Translations under genes and position numbers: made by a program
Notes under the pieces: model-generated
The model's database searches: none
Told to the model about the DNA's origin: nothing
What the model saw: the letters and a program-made list of their open reading frames with translations, nothing else
Shown here: positions 51,072 to 59,835 of the stretch, in pieces
Layout: every line of letters begins with the position of its first letter
Position numbering within the stretch: the stretch's first letter is position 1
DNA from: an uncultured Lachnospira sp.
GTDB lineage: Bacteria; Bacillota; Clostridia; Lachnospirales; Lachnospiraceae
DNA length: 64,000 nt
Direction: 5' to 3'
NCBI GenBank assembly: GCA_910589305.1
Contig: CAJUTV010000004.1
Coordinates: forward strand, 15,890 to 79,889

Positions 51072-51812
51072 ATGCGATATACAGAATTTACGATAGAGGG
51101 CAGAAATGCAGTTTTGGAGGCTTTTCGTTCAAAGAAGACAGTGGATAAATTATTTGTGCTTGAACGATGTCAAGATGCACCAGTAAGAACAATAATAAAA
51201 GAGGCAAAAAAAGCAGATACTGTTATTCATTATGTTGATAAAGAACGTCTTGATAAGATGTCAAAGACAGGACATCATCAAGGAGTGATTGCATATACTG
51301 CTGCCTATGAATATGCGCAGGTCGAGGATATTCTTGTTGCTGCAAAAGAAAAAAATGAGCCGCCATTTTTATTTGTATTAGATGAGATTGAAGACCCGCA
51401 TAATTTGGGGGCGATTATAAGAACAGCAAATTTGGCGGGAGCACATGGTGTGATTATACCAAAAAGGCGTGCAGTGGGACTTACATCAACCGTTGCCAAA
51501 ACATCAGCAGGAGCCATTAATTATACGCCTGTAGCAAAAGTAACCAATATATCAAAAACAATAGATGAATTAAAAGAACAAGGGTTATGGTTTGTATGTG
51601 CAGATATGGACGGTACACAGATGTACAGTCTTGATTTAAAAGGTCCGATTGCGCTTGTTATTGGAAATGAAGGAAGCGGCGTAAGCAGACTTGTCAAGGA
51701 AAAGTGTGATTTTGTTGCATCGATTCCAATGAGAGGGAATATTGATTCTTTAAATGCGTCTGTTGCAGCAGGCGTGTTGGCTTATGAGATTGTTAGACAA
51801 AGAATCAATTGA
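51072..51812 (+). CDS. rlmB: 23S rRNA (guanosine-2'-O-)-methyltransferase RlmB
   Basis: This SPOUT-class TrmH-family enzyme 2'-O-methylates a guanosine of 23S rRNA. The 246-residue protein has an N-terminal substrate-binding domain (EGRNAVLEAFRS) and the knotted domain with DPHNLGAIIRTANLAG, GNEGSGVSRLV and MRGNIDSLNASVAAGVLAYE. ATG 51072 has GTGAGG upstream; the in-frame GTG at 51042 lies in repeat-flanking sequence and is less likely. Confidence 0.95.
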   Translation: MRYTEFTIEGRNAVLEAFRSKKTVDKLFVLERCQDAPVRTIIKEAKKADTVIHYVDKERLDKMSKTGHHQGVIAYTAAYEYAQVEDILVAAKEKNEPPFLFVLDEIEDPHNLGAIIRTANLAGAHGVIIPKRRAVGLTSTVAKTSAGAINYTPVAKVTNISKTIDELKEQGLWFVCADMDGTQMYSLDLKGPIALVIGNEGSGVSRLVKEKCDFVASIPMRGNIDSLNASVAAGVLAYEIVRQRIN

Positions 51813-51896
51813 GAAGTTAAAAACTTTTAGTTGTGGATGGGGGCTGAATTTTGTGACAGTCTCCATATAACAGTATTAAATGATGAGGCGTTGACA

Positions 51897-52508
51897 ATGA
51901 GATTTGATAATTGTGATGATGAAACATTAATTGAAATGTATAGAGTCGGCAATGAAGCGGCGTTTGAGGTGCTTGTTGAACGGTATAAATATTTGGTGCG
52001 CAAAAAAGCAAAAGCAATGTATATTGCAGGCGGTGACAATGACGACCTTATACAGGAAGGTATGTTAGGGCTTTTCAAGGCAGTCAAAGACTTTGATGAG
52101 ACAAGGGACGTTACATTTAGTTCGTTTGCCAGTATGTGTGTTAATAGGCAGATAATGACGGCTGTTACAATATCAAATCGGAAAAAAAATTCACCGCTCA
52201 ATTCCTATGTATCATTTAATACACCATTGTATTCAGAAGATGAATATAGTGATATGCACTATGTAGATATTATGACAACACAACGGGAAAAAAGCCCAGA
52301 AGATATTTATATTGAAAATGAAAGTGCAGATAATTTTAGAACAAAGTTAGACAGTGTATTAAGTCGGTATGAGCGGATTGTTTTTGGCATGTATTTGCAG
52401 GGAATTGATTATATAGAAATAGCAGAAAAATTAGGAAAAACGCCAAAATCAGTTGATAATGCCATACAGAGAATAAAAAATAAAGGAATTATTGTAAGTA
52501 GAAAATAA
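51897..52508 (+). CDS. sigH: RNA polymerase sigma factor SigH-like
   Basis: SigH drives early stationary-phase, competence and sporulation genes in Firmicutes. This 203-residue protein has region 2 (ALVERYKYLVRKKAKAMYI variant FEVLVERYKYLV; DDLIQEGMLGLFKAVKDFD; FSSFASMCVNRQI) and region 4 (YIEIAEKLGKTPKSVDNAIQR). The position after cysS-mrnC-rlmB matches B. subtilis. ATG 51897 has GATGAGG 9 nt upstream; the frame is open further upstream without a good site. The next gene starts in its stop codon (TAATG). Confidence 0.92.
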   Translation: MRFDNCDDETLIEMYRVGNEAAFEVLVERYKYLVRKKAKAMYIAGGDNDDLIQEGMLGLFKAVKDFDETRDVTFSSFASMCVNRQIMTAVTISNRKKNSPLNSYVSFNTPLYSEDEYSDMHYVDIMTTQREKSPEDIYIENESADNFRTKLDSVLSRYERIVFGMYLQGIDYIEIAEKLGKTPKSVDNAIQRIKNKGIIVSRK

Positions 52509-53350
52509 TGAGTAAATGGATTAAAAAGATATTTGTTCGGTTAAAAGGTGCATGTTATGTGATGTTTTTTTTGACCATTTTATTTTGGATATGTGCAGGA
52601 GCAGGGATATTTTGGGTATCCAATCCTGCATTTTATATTTTTATGGGATTGCTTACCTTGTGTGAAATTATTGTATTGTTATCCATTGTTTTATTAGACC
52701 GATTCTATTTTAATGAGGTCAATGAAATCTTAAATAATTTGGAAAAGTTAAATGTAAGACTTCGTACACAAAGACATGAGTATCTTAATGAGATGCAAGT
52801 AGTTTACGGATTGTTGGAATTAGATGAATATGAGGAGGCAAAACGATATCTTAAGCCAGTGTATACAGATATTGCAACGATTAACAAGGCAATGAAGACC
52901 AGCAAACCAGCAGTAAATGCCTTACTTGCTGCGAAGATAGAAGCATCAAAATTAGCCAATGCTTCATTATATGTAGAAATTAATTCTAATTTGGAAAATT
53001 TAAAAATGAGACAGTGGGATTTTTGTAAAATTATAGGAAATCTTATTGACAATGCAATAACAGCAGTAAGCAGCAATCCAGGCAGCAGAGATATTCATGT
53101 TATTTTATGGGAAGATGTTTCTTCTATTTATCTTACGGTTTACAATAATGGTCCAATGATTTCAAAGGATAAACAGGCATTAATATTTAAAAGAGGGTAT
53201 ACTAGCAAAAAGGGTGAAGGTCATGGATTTGGGTTAGTTATTGTAAAAGATATTATTGTGGAAGCAAATGGAAGTATTGAAGTTGAATCAAAAGAAAATA
53301 AGACAAGTTTTTGCGTAAAGCTTCCTAAAAGTGAGGTTGTAAGCAAGTAA
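52508..53350 (+). CDS. GHKL sensor histidine kinase (Spo0B/DpiB type)
   Basis: This 280-residue kinase has two membrane spans (about 17-37 and 43-64) with almost no extracellular loop. The phospho-acceptor helix has His90 in RTQRHEYLNEMQVVYGLLEL, followed by an ATPase domain (KIIGNLIDNAITAV; GEGHGFGLVIVKDI). The signal is probably membrane-linked or delivered by a partner. It is fused transcriptionally to sigH. The closest regulator is the LytTR protein at 56010, beyond the NfeD-FloA genes; pairing is inferred. Confidence 0.9.
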   Translation: MSKWIKKIFVRLKGACYVMFFLTILFWICAGAGIFWVSNPAFYIFMGLLTLCEIIVLLSIVLLDRFYFNEVNEILNNLEKLNVRLRTQRHEYLNEMQVVYGLLELDEYEEAKRYLKPVYTDIATINKAMKTSKPAVNALLAAKIEASKLANASLYVEINSNLENLKMRQWDFCKIIGNLIDNAITAVSSNPGSRDIHVILWEDVSSIYLTVYNNGPMISKDKQALIFKRGYTSKKGEGHGFGLVIVKDIIVEANGSIEVESKENKTSFCVKLPKSEVVSK

Positions 53351-53641
53351 TAAAACGGATTGCAAATATTTGCTTGATAACGTTTTATACAAGGATAAAA
53401 TAAATCTGTTATTTCATTTTATAAAAGTGACATTTAAAAGGCTAAAAAGTATATTTCATTAAGTATCTATATCTATTAAAAAAAAGTTGTGTAAAATAAG
53501 ATTATAAAAAATAATTTTTAAGAACCATAAGTTCAATGAAATGTAGGCATCTAATTTATAGCTATAAAAGGAAGAATCCGTTGTTTTGATTCTTGTAGGT
53601 TGCATTTCAATAAGCAATTTTTATGAAAGGAGAGGATACTT

Positions 53642-54121
53642 ATGAAATCAGGAAATAAAAATAGTCTGTTTCTTTCGGATAGGGAAAATAGAAACGCTTG
53701 TGATTTTGAGGGAAGCGGTGTAGGCAATGGAAGATATGATGAAAATGCCGAGTTTGTAGAAAAAGTTAAAAATTCAGTACTTCCTATGGTGTTGCTTATT
53801 GTAACGATTTTATTTACCGTGTTTTTTGTAAAATATGCTTCGCGTTATGTATATATTGTCAATCATTATACAAAAGCAGTTATTGAAAAAGATATTTATG
53901 GAGGATTTGAGTTTAGAACGCCTGACGGAAAAGCACATAAAGTTGCTGGTGACAGTGATGTTTATTATTCACAAGAAAATTATGAAGTGTTTGAGAAGGT
54001 GCCAAAAATGTATTTGTGGGTACTGGGGGTAATTATTATTATTACAGCATATGTTTTGATTATAAGGTCTTTATATAAAACATTTCACAAAACACATCAC
54101 AGTGAGAAATGTATTGAATGA
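53642..54121 (+). CDS. Hypothetical membrane protein upstream of nfeD-floA
   Basis: This 159-residue protein has two membrane spans (about 46-66 and 123-144) with a loop of about 55 residues between them containing GGFEFRTPDGKAHKVAGDSD. I do not recognise the family. GAAAGGAG precedes ATG. It starts an operon with the NfeD and FloA genes 31 bp later and may be a component of the same membrane microdomain. The 290-bp gap before it contains a degenerate repeat end near 53345 and a small hairpin, AAGAATC/GATTCTT. Confidence 0.7.
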   Translation: MKSGNKNSLFLSDRENRNACDFEGSGVGNGRYDENAEFVEKVKNSVLPMVLLIVTILFTVFFVKYASRYVYIVNHYTKAVIEKDIYGGFEFRTPDGKAHKVAGDSDVYYSQENYEVFEKVPKMYLWVLGVIIIITAYVLIIRSLYKTFHKTHHSEKCIE

Positions 54122-54152
54122 TATGGACGATTAGAAAAGAGGTGAGAAAACG

Positions 54153-54641
54153 ATGAATATATTTCTATTCTTGGGAATCATATTATTAGTTGCAGGGTTT
54201 GTGTTTATTGGAATAGAAACGATTGTGCCAGGTTTTGGCGCACCTGGAATTATTGGAATATGCTGTATTGTAGCAGGAATTTTATTGACGGCAGACGGAT
54301 TTGAGACAACGCTTATTGTGACAGCAATTGTGCTTGTTTTGCTTGTTATTATGATTTTTATACTGCTTCGATTTTTGGCAACAGGCAAAATTAAGCCGCC
54401 TATTGTGCTTACAGATAAGTTGGATAAAGAACAAGGATACATAAGTGGAGCGGATTTACAATATCTTATAGGAAAGACTGGAATAACGACAACAGATTTA
54501 CGACCAGCAGGAAAAGTCAAGGTTGATGATGTAGAGTTTGATGTTATATCCGATGGTCGGTTTATAAGTAAAGGAACGCAAGTCGAAATATACAATGTTA
54601 GTAATTCTTCGTTGGTGGTAAGACAGAAGGATTCTATATAA
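54153..54641 (+). CDS. NfeD family protein
   Basis: This 162-residue protein has two to three membrane spans in its first 75 residues (LGIILLVAGFVFIGIETIVPGFGAPGI is the typical NfeD opening) and a C-terminal OB-like domain (LIGKTGITTTDLRPAGKVKV; DGRFISKGTQVEI). NfeD proteins accompany SPFH/flotillin proteins and help organise them in the membrane. The floA start lies about 60 bp downstream. Confidence 0.92.
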   Translation: MNIFLFLGIILLVAGFVFIGIETIVPGFGAPGIIGICCIVAGILLTADGFETTLIVTAIVLVLLVIMIFILLRFLATGKIKPPIVLTDKLDKEQGYISGADLQYLIGKTGITTTDLRPAGKVKVDDVEFDVISDGRFISKGTQVEIYNVSNSSLVVRQKDSI

Positions 54642-54701
54642 ATAAAATAATTGAAAAGATTATCTTCTCAATTAGAAACAAAGAAAGGTATGGTGGTTAT
54701 A

Positions 54702-55691
54702 ATGGAAAGCAGCAGTTTAGTAGCACCTATTGTAGTTGTAGCAGTAGTAGCGGTAATTTTGGTATTATTTTTTACATTTGTACCAGTGGGATTATGGATA
54801 TCCTCTTTAGCAGCAGGAGTGAAAGTCAAAATATTCAGTCTGGTTGGAATGAGACTTAGAAGAGTTGTTCCATCACGTATTGTACTTCCTTTGGTAAAAG
54901 CAACAAAAGCGGGACTTTCACTTAGCGTTAATCAGTTGGAAGCTCATTATCTTGCAGGCGGCAATGTAGATGGGGTAGTCGATGCATTGATAGCTTCAGC
55001 AAGAGCAGGAATTGATTTGACTTTTGAGAAGGCAGCAGCTATTGACCTTGCTGGTCGAAATGTATTAGAAGCAGTAAAGATGAGTGTTAATCCAAAGGTT
55101 ATTGAGACGCCAAATATTTCAGCCGTTGCCAAAGATGGTATTGAACTTTTGGTGAAAGCTAGAGTTACCGTTCGGACGAATCTGGAAAGACTTGTCGGTG
55201 GTGCAGGCGAATCAACCATTATTGCACGAATTGGTGAAGGTATTGTCACTACAGTAGGTTCAGCAGGTTCTCATAAAAGTGTATTGGAAAATCCAGATGA
55301 CATATCAAAATTAATATTAGCAAAAGGATTGGATGCAGGTACAGCTTTTGAAATTCTTTCCATTGATATTGCAGATATTGATATCGGCAGAAATATTGGA
55401 GCACAGCTTCAAAGTCTTCAGGCGGAAGCCGATAAAAATATTGCACAGGCAAAGGCAGAAGAGCGAAGAGCGATGGCTGTTGCCAAAGAGCAAGAAATGA
55501 GAGCGTATGTTGTTGAGGCGGAAGCCGAAGTTCCAAAAGCGCTTGCCTATGCTTTAAGAGAGGGCAAAATGGGAATTATGGATTATTATGATTTACAAAA
55601 TGTCAAGGCAGATACAAGAATGCGTGAAAACATTGCTGGCACAGAAACCAATGCCAAAAGTATTTTAGAGGGTGATAATAGTGAACAATAA
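54702..55691 (+). CDS. floA: Flotillin-like protein FloA
   Basis: FloA scaffolds functional membrane microdomains. The 329-residue protein has an N-terminal hydrophobic hairpin (about residues 5-28), an SPFH domain (VKVKIFSLVGMRLRRVVPSRIVLPLVKA; VKARVTVRTNLERLVGGAGE) and a helical tail rich in Ala/Glu (AKAEERRAMAVAKEQEMRA). Length matches B. subtilis FloA (YqfA, about 331). ATG 54702 gives the usual N-terminus; ATG 54690 sits against the GAAAGG site. Confidence 0.95.
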   Translation: MESSSLVAPIVVVAVVAVILVLFFTFVPVGLWISSLAAGVKVKIFSLVGMRLRRVVPSRIVLPLVKATKAGLSLSVNQLEAHYLAGGNVDGVVDALIASARAGIDLTFEKAAAIDLAGRNVLEAVKMSVNPKVIETPNISAVAKDGIELLVKARVTVRTNLERLVGGAGESTIIARIGEGIVTTVGSAGSHKSVLENPDDISKLILAKGLDAGTAFEILSIDIADIDIGRNIGAQLQSLQAEADKNIAQAKAEERRAMAVAKEQEMRAYVVEAEAEVPKALAYALREGKMGIMDYYDLQNVKADTRMRENIAGTETNAKSILEGDNSEQ

Positions 55692-56013
55692 AAGGTTGGA
55701 AATTCCGCACAGTGTTCGTATACAAGAAACAAAAGACCGACTGAGAGCAAAAAGAGGGCAGATGGAAAAAAATGTTCATATTCGTTCTAAAGTTGCAAAG
55801 ACGGTGGATAATGAGACATCAAACGTATTACAAGAGAAAGAGGATAATACCATTGTCAGACAGTCGGAAAAAGCTTTGTCAAACACATCAAAAAGTGATA
55901 TAACACTAGAAAGTGATAGAAGAAATCGGCTTAGACAGATGATAGTGATGTCTGAAATATTGTCAAAACCTGTATCGATGAGAAAAAGGCATCGTAGAAG
56001 AGGCAATCCATGA
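55681..56013 (+). CDS. Small basic hypothetical protein between floA and a LytTR gene
   Basis: This 110-residue, highly charged protein (KDRLRAKRGQMEKN; SMRKRHRRRGNP at the end) has no membrane span and no recognised domain. GTG 55681, 6 nt after AGAGGGTG, lies inside the 3' end of floA; the gene ends in an ATGA overlap with the next. The tight packing supports it as real. It may be a small adaptor; no function is assignable. Confidence 0.65.
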   Translation: MNNKRLEIPHSVRIQETKDRLRAKRGQMEKNVHIRSKVAKTVDNETSNVLQEKEDNTIVRQSEKALSNTSKSDITLESDRRNRLRQMIVMSEILSKPVSMRKRHRRRGNP

Positions 56014-56711
56014 TTAAAGTAATGCTTGTAGATGATGAACCGCGAATCATTATGATATTGCAGCGAGTAATAGAAAAAAACAGCGAATATGAGGTTGTTG
56101 CCACGAGCGATAACATGACTGAGGCTTTGATGCAGTTTAATGCACACAAGCCTCAGGTTGTGTTTATTGATATTGAGTTAAAGGGCAGCAGCGGGGTAGA
56201 CCTTGCCAAAGTAATTATGGATATGGCGCCAGATACAAAAATAATCTTTGCGACAGCTCATTCAGAATATATGTCGGATGCCTTTTCAATTTATGCGTTT
56301 GATTATCTTGTAAAACCGTTTGATATAGAACGGATTACACATACATTAGAGCGAATTGCAGCAAAAAAGAAGGACGACAGCGATGGCAAGCGGTTGATTC
56401 TTAAAGGAAAAGAAAGCATAAGTTTTATTGATATTGCAAAGATTGTTTTTATTGAGCGTGAAAATAATGCAACGCATATCTTTACAGATGATGGAGGCGA
56501 TTATACGACTTCAATGTCAATGGCAGAGATAGAAGAAAAGCTTGATTCCTCAACTTATCTTAGAAGTCATAAATCGTATATTATCAATATGATGAAAATT
56601 TCAAGAATTGAACCATATGGTCGATGGACATATATTGTAAAATTTGATGGGATTTTAAAAGATGCGCTGATTACAAAGGAAAATTATGACCGAGTAAAAA
56701 AAATGTGGTAG
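56010..56711 (+). CDS. LytTR response regulator of the floA operon
   Basis: This 233-residue regulator has a receiver (VDDEPRII; phospho-Asp in VFIDIELKG; KPF near residue 106) and a LytTR DNA-binding domain (YLRSHKSYIINMMKISRIEPYGRWTY). It is coupled by a 4-bp overlap to the small basic gene. The GHKL kinase at 52508 is its probable partner. The radical SAM gene begins 9 bp after its stop. Confidence 0.92.
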   Translation: MIKVMLVDDEPRIIMILQRVIEKNSEYEVVATSDNMTEALMQFNAHKPQVVFIDIELKGSSGVDLAKVIMDMAPDTKIIFATAHSEYMSDAFSIYAFDYLVKPFDIERITHTLERIAAKKKDDSDGKRLILKGKESISFIDIAKIVFIERENNATHIFTDDGGDYTTSMSMAEIEEKLDSSTYLRSHKSYIINMMKISRIEPYGRWTYIVKFDGILKDALITKENYDRVKKMW

Positions 56712-56720
56712 GAGGAGTCG

Positions 56721-58064
56721 ATGGAAAAATATAAAGAATCTTTTTTTAATATAGAAATAAAAAAAGATGTGGATGGACGAACCTTAGTATATAATACTAA
56801 TTCTACAGCCTTAAGTTGGTTTACTGAAGATGTATATAAGAGTTTTAAAGATAAGACTTCTATATGTAAAGATGAAATATTGCAAGATTTGATTAAACAT
56901 GGATTTGTAGTTAATAGTAATATTGATGAAATTTCATTAATAGAATTTCAAAGACAACAATATTTATATAATCGATTTCCTTCAGAACTTCGATATGTTA
57001 TAGCTCCAACTATGAAATGTAATATGAAGTGCGAGTATTGTTTTGAAAATAATATTTTAGAAAAAAATACAATGTCATTAAGTGATGCCAAAATTGTGGT
57101 TACTTTTATTTTAGAGCAACTAAAACAAAATATAAATGTGAAAAAGATATATATATTTTGGTTTGGTGGTGAACCTTGTTTAGAAATGGATATAATTAAG
57201 TATATTTCACAGGAATTGATTATGAATTGTGAACAAAAAGGAATAAAATATAATTCTACAATGGTTACAAATGGATTTTATTTAAATAGGGAAAATGCAT
57301 TATTTTTAAAAGAAATATGTCATATAAGATATGTGCAAATAACACTTGATGGAATGGCTAAAAGTTATGCTAATGCAAAAGGAATTCAAGAAAAAGTTTT
57401 TTATGAAGTGACACAGAATATTGTAAACATATGTGATGTTTTTGGAGTAAATGTTCGGATAAATATAACCAAAAGTAATAAAGAAGAAATTTTAGATTTG
57501 TGTGAATATCTTTTAAAAAGATTAAAACTTAAAGGGAAAATTGAAATATATTTTGCACATGTAAGAGGTTATGGGACAAATAATAGAGATAACTTGTTAA
57601 CAAATTTAGAGTTTCAAAAATTGAGACATAAATTAGAAATTGAATTGATAGATAGAGGGTATATTGATAGTATACAACACTCGTTAAAGGAAAGAGCTAT
57701 AGTATCTTGTGCATCAATGCAGATGATGTCTGCTGCTATTGGTCCTGATTTACGTTTGTATAGATGTGAACATTGTTTTGGGATTCCAGAGTATTCTATT
57801 GGTACATGTATAGAAGGATTTTATAGAAACAAGATTGACAATGACTTTTTATGTTATCATATTCCACAGAAATGTAAGAAGTGTAAATATTTTCCAGCAT
57901 GTGCTACAGGTTGTAGAGAAGATCAAGTAATACAAAAAAGGACAGTAGAATGTAAAGCAATAAAAAATAGATTAGTTAATAATATTGAAACTTATGTTGT
58001 GTATAAAGAAAAAGTTAAAAATAAAGAAATAACAAAAAATGATATATTTAGTGCAGATGATTAA
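56721..58064 (+). CDS. Radical SAM/SPASM peptide-modifying enzyme (RiPP maturase)
   Basis: This 447-residue enzyme likely installs a radical-mediated crosslink in a ribosomal peptide. The N-terminal 90 residues resemble a peptide-binding region; the radical SAM cluster motif C100-x3-C104-x2-C107 (KCNMKCEYC) follows; WFGGEPCLE is a second SAM-fold motif. The C-terminus is a SPASM domain with many cysteines (CASMQM; YRCEHCFG; QKCKKCKYFPACATGC) for auxiliary Fe-S clusters. GGAGG precedes ATG. A Cys-rich 32-residue peptide at 59310 is the likely substrate. The sequence is more AT-rich than the operon upstream, suggesting acquisition. Confidence 0.9.
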   Translation: MEKYKESFFNIEIKKDVDGRTLVYNTNSTALSWFTEDVYKSFKDKTSICKDEILQDLIKHGFVVNSNIDEISLIEFQRQQYLYNRFPSELRYVIAPTMKCNMKCEYCFENNILEKNTMSLSDAKIVVTFILEQLKQNINVKKIYIFWFGGEPCLEMDIIKYISQELIMNCEQKGIKYNSTMVTNGFYLNRENALFLKEICHIRYVQITLDGMAKSYANAKGIQEKVFYEVTQNIVNICDVFGVNVRINITKSNKEEILDLCEYLLKRLKLKGKIEIYFAHVRGYGTNNRDNLLTNLEFQKLRHKLEIELIDRGYIDSIQHSLKERAIVSCASMQMMSAAIGPDLRLYRCEHCFGIPEYSIGTCIEGFYRNKIDNDFLCYHIPQKCKKCKYFPACATGCREDQVIQKRTVECKAIKNRLVNNIETYVVYKEKVKNKEITKNDIFSADD

Positions 58065-58081
58065 ATATATAATAAATAGAG

Positions 58082-59277
58082 ATGAGCAAAATACATAAAT
58101 AAAAAAATGAGTTTTAGCAAACAGGTTTATATTGTTTATAAAATAGTTATTTAAAGACATAGTAAGACTAAGGTAAGTCCAAAACTTACAAAAGATTAGG
58201 AAGTATAGGATACTGGTAAATTATAAAATTTTTTTATGATTTTAAGTTTGTGATAAGGGTAATTGGACTGTGTAGTGATTATAGTAATAGCAACTGCTAG
58301 CAAATTAATATGTGTAAGAGTATTTAAATTCGTGACAGAGTTTTGTTTTTTTACCCACATTCGTTTCTGTTCCATGTTTTTAAACAGAGAATGATAATGC
58401 TCATATTCGATACAAGGAGAATAGTAATTTTTAAAGTGTTTACTTTTTTGGTCAATAGAAAGTCTTAAGTCATCTGTAATCATAGTGCATTTTGTGCAAC
58501 CATGATGTTTTTTGCCATTATAAAAATTTTTATGATGACAAGAACAATCAGCAGTATTGGAAAGTTTTAGAGGACAACAGAATTTTTGACAAGTACGTCC
58601 TCTATCCGAAAATTTGCCATGTTTTTACATGGCAAGACCAGTTTGCCAAGATTGCTCTGGTTAGAAGCACAAAGAACACCAAATTTACAATTCATATCCG
58701 CGTTTGGTTAATTGTTGGGTTTGAACCTATTGGAGAATAATAATTTTGGATTATTTTGAGAAGAGTTGGCAAAAACAGGAGTAGAATCCAACCCAATAAA
58801 AGAGGTATCTATAATATCTTTATGGATAAGAAAAAACTTGGGATTTTATGATATTTGAAAGCAGGGTATTATCAAAGTTTTTCAAAAAACGATTAAAAGT
58901 CCAATAAGAAGAAAAGGTAAGGAAATATTAAAATCACCGTAGTAAGCAATGATAAGATTGTTATTGAGGAAATCAATAAGGTTAGTAATCATAGAAAAGA
59001 CTTTACAACCTATTTTAGCATATTTCTAAACAAAAGATAAATCAAGGTTGATGAAAAGGGAATAATACAATTTAGCAATTGGTTGTGAATCAAAAAGACA
59101 AAAGTCTTTGATAATATGTTGATGGTAGATAGTAATCAGCCTCTTTTATGGTGTGTTTGGATTGGTAACTTAATTATACCATGAAAGACTGGTTGTTACT
59201 ATAAATTCGGGGTGGTAACAAAAATAAAAGTAGTGGGCGAAACTGCATAAATACTTGATTTGGTGAGTTTTGCTCAT
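58082..59277. mobile_element. Decayed insertion sequence with candidate terminal repeats
   Basis: ATGAGCAAAA (58082-58091) and TTTTGCTCAT (59268-59277) form a 10-bp inverted pair bracketing a minus-strand transposase relic. AT-rich similar flanks (AATAAATAGAG and GACTAAATAATAA) are not a clean target duplication. The boundaries are inferred. Confidence 0.5.
58196..59155 (-). pseudogene. Transposase pseudogene (IS1182/DDE type)
   Basis: Minus-strand fragments in different frames read in order: SYWTFNRFLKNFDNTLLSNI (about 58900), GLDSTPVFANSSQNNPK (about 58770), then GKFSDRGRTCQKFCCPLKLS and DCSCHHKNFYNGKKHHGC, TDDLRLSID, YYSPCIEYEHYHSLFKNMEQ and NLNTLTHINLLAVA (58620-58210). This is the order of a DDE transposase ending in the conserved NLN..aHI.LLAVA. 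Several frameshifts, a stop before GKFSDRG and internal loss show it is dead. Confidence 0.85.
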
Positions 59278-59309
59278 GACTAAATAATAAATATAAAGGA
59301 GGTGTAAAT

Positions 59310-59408
59310 ATGGAACTTTTACATGAATCTGTTGATATTAATGTTACAAAAAATAGTGATACATGTACATCAACTTGTCAATGTGGTAATGCAGACATTG
59401 GGGATTAA
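59310..59408 (+). CDS. Putative RiPP precursor peptide, 32 residues
   Basis: AAAGGAGGTG lies 6 nt before ATG 59310, the best ribosome binding site in the area. The peptide has an acidic leader of about 17 residues (MELLHESVDINVTK) and a core with three cysteines, DTCTSTCQCGNADIGD (Cys19, 23, 25). A short Cys/Thr core after an acidic leader, a nearby radical SAM/SPASM enzyme and a terminator directly after support a thioether-crosslinked (ranthipeptide or sactipeptide-like) product. No exporter or protease gene is in the cluster. Confidence 0.7.
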   Translation: MELLHESVDINVTKNSDTCTSTCQCGNADIGD

Positions 59409-59449
59409 TATTGTGCATTATATGTGTTTGTTTAATTAGGAAAATGAAG

Positions 59450-59491
59450 CGAACAATAATTTGTAATTTATTTAATTATTGTTCGTTTTTT
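59450..59491 (+). terminator. Intrinsic terminator after the precursor peptide
   Basis: CGAACAATAATT (59450-59461) pairs with AATTATTGTTCG (59474-59485), followed by TTTTTT. Confidence 0.9.
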
Positions 59492-59626
59492 ATGTTGTAA
59501 AGTGTAATTAATAATTTAAAATTAAATTAATTATAAATTCTAGAAACAATATTTTTATAAAGATAGTTTAATGTTAAAGTGAGTAGTAGTAATCAATATG
59601 TATGTTATAAATATATTAAACAGCTA

Positions 59627-59655
59627 TTGACAAAAACAAAAATTTATAATATAGT
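59627..59655 (+). promoter_or_regulatory. SigmaA promoter of the tRNA-Thr/pncA unit
   Basis: TTGACA (59627-59632), a 17-nt spacer and TATAGT (59650-59655). Between it and the tRNA an 8-bp hairpin, TGCCCTGC/GCAGGGCA (59687-59723), lies in the leader. The rest of 59492-59738 shows no gene. Confidence 0.7.
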
Positions 59656-59738
59656 TTATCAGAAAAGGCAGAAATATATTTTTATCTGCCCTGCTGTTTG
59701 ATATAAGGATAGATTGCAGGGCATGATATCCATTGTTT

Positions 59739-59811
59739 GCTACTATAGCTCAGGAGGTAGAGCGCAACATTGGTAATGTTGAGGTCACGGGTTCAACTCC
59801 CGTTAGTAGCT
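59739..59811 (+). tRNA. tRNA-Thr (GGT)
   Basis: A 73-nt cloverleaf: acceptor GCTACTA/TAGTAGC, D arm GCTC...GAGC, anticodon stem CAACA/TGTTG with loop TTGGTAA (anticodon GGT), T arm ACGGG-TTCAACT-CCCGT, discriminator T. No encoded CCA. Confidence 0.95.
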
Positions 59812-59835
59812 TTTTGTATTTTTTGGAGGACTGTT

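Noticed and set aside
58492..58740. Plus-strand 82-codon frame inside the IS relic
   Set aside because: The opposite strand translates as recognisable transposase fragments over the same bases; this frame is its shadow.
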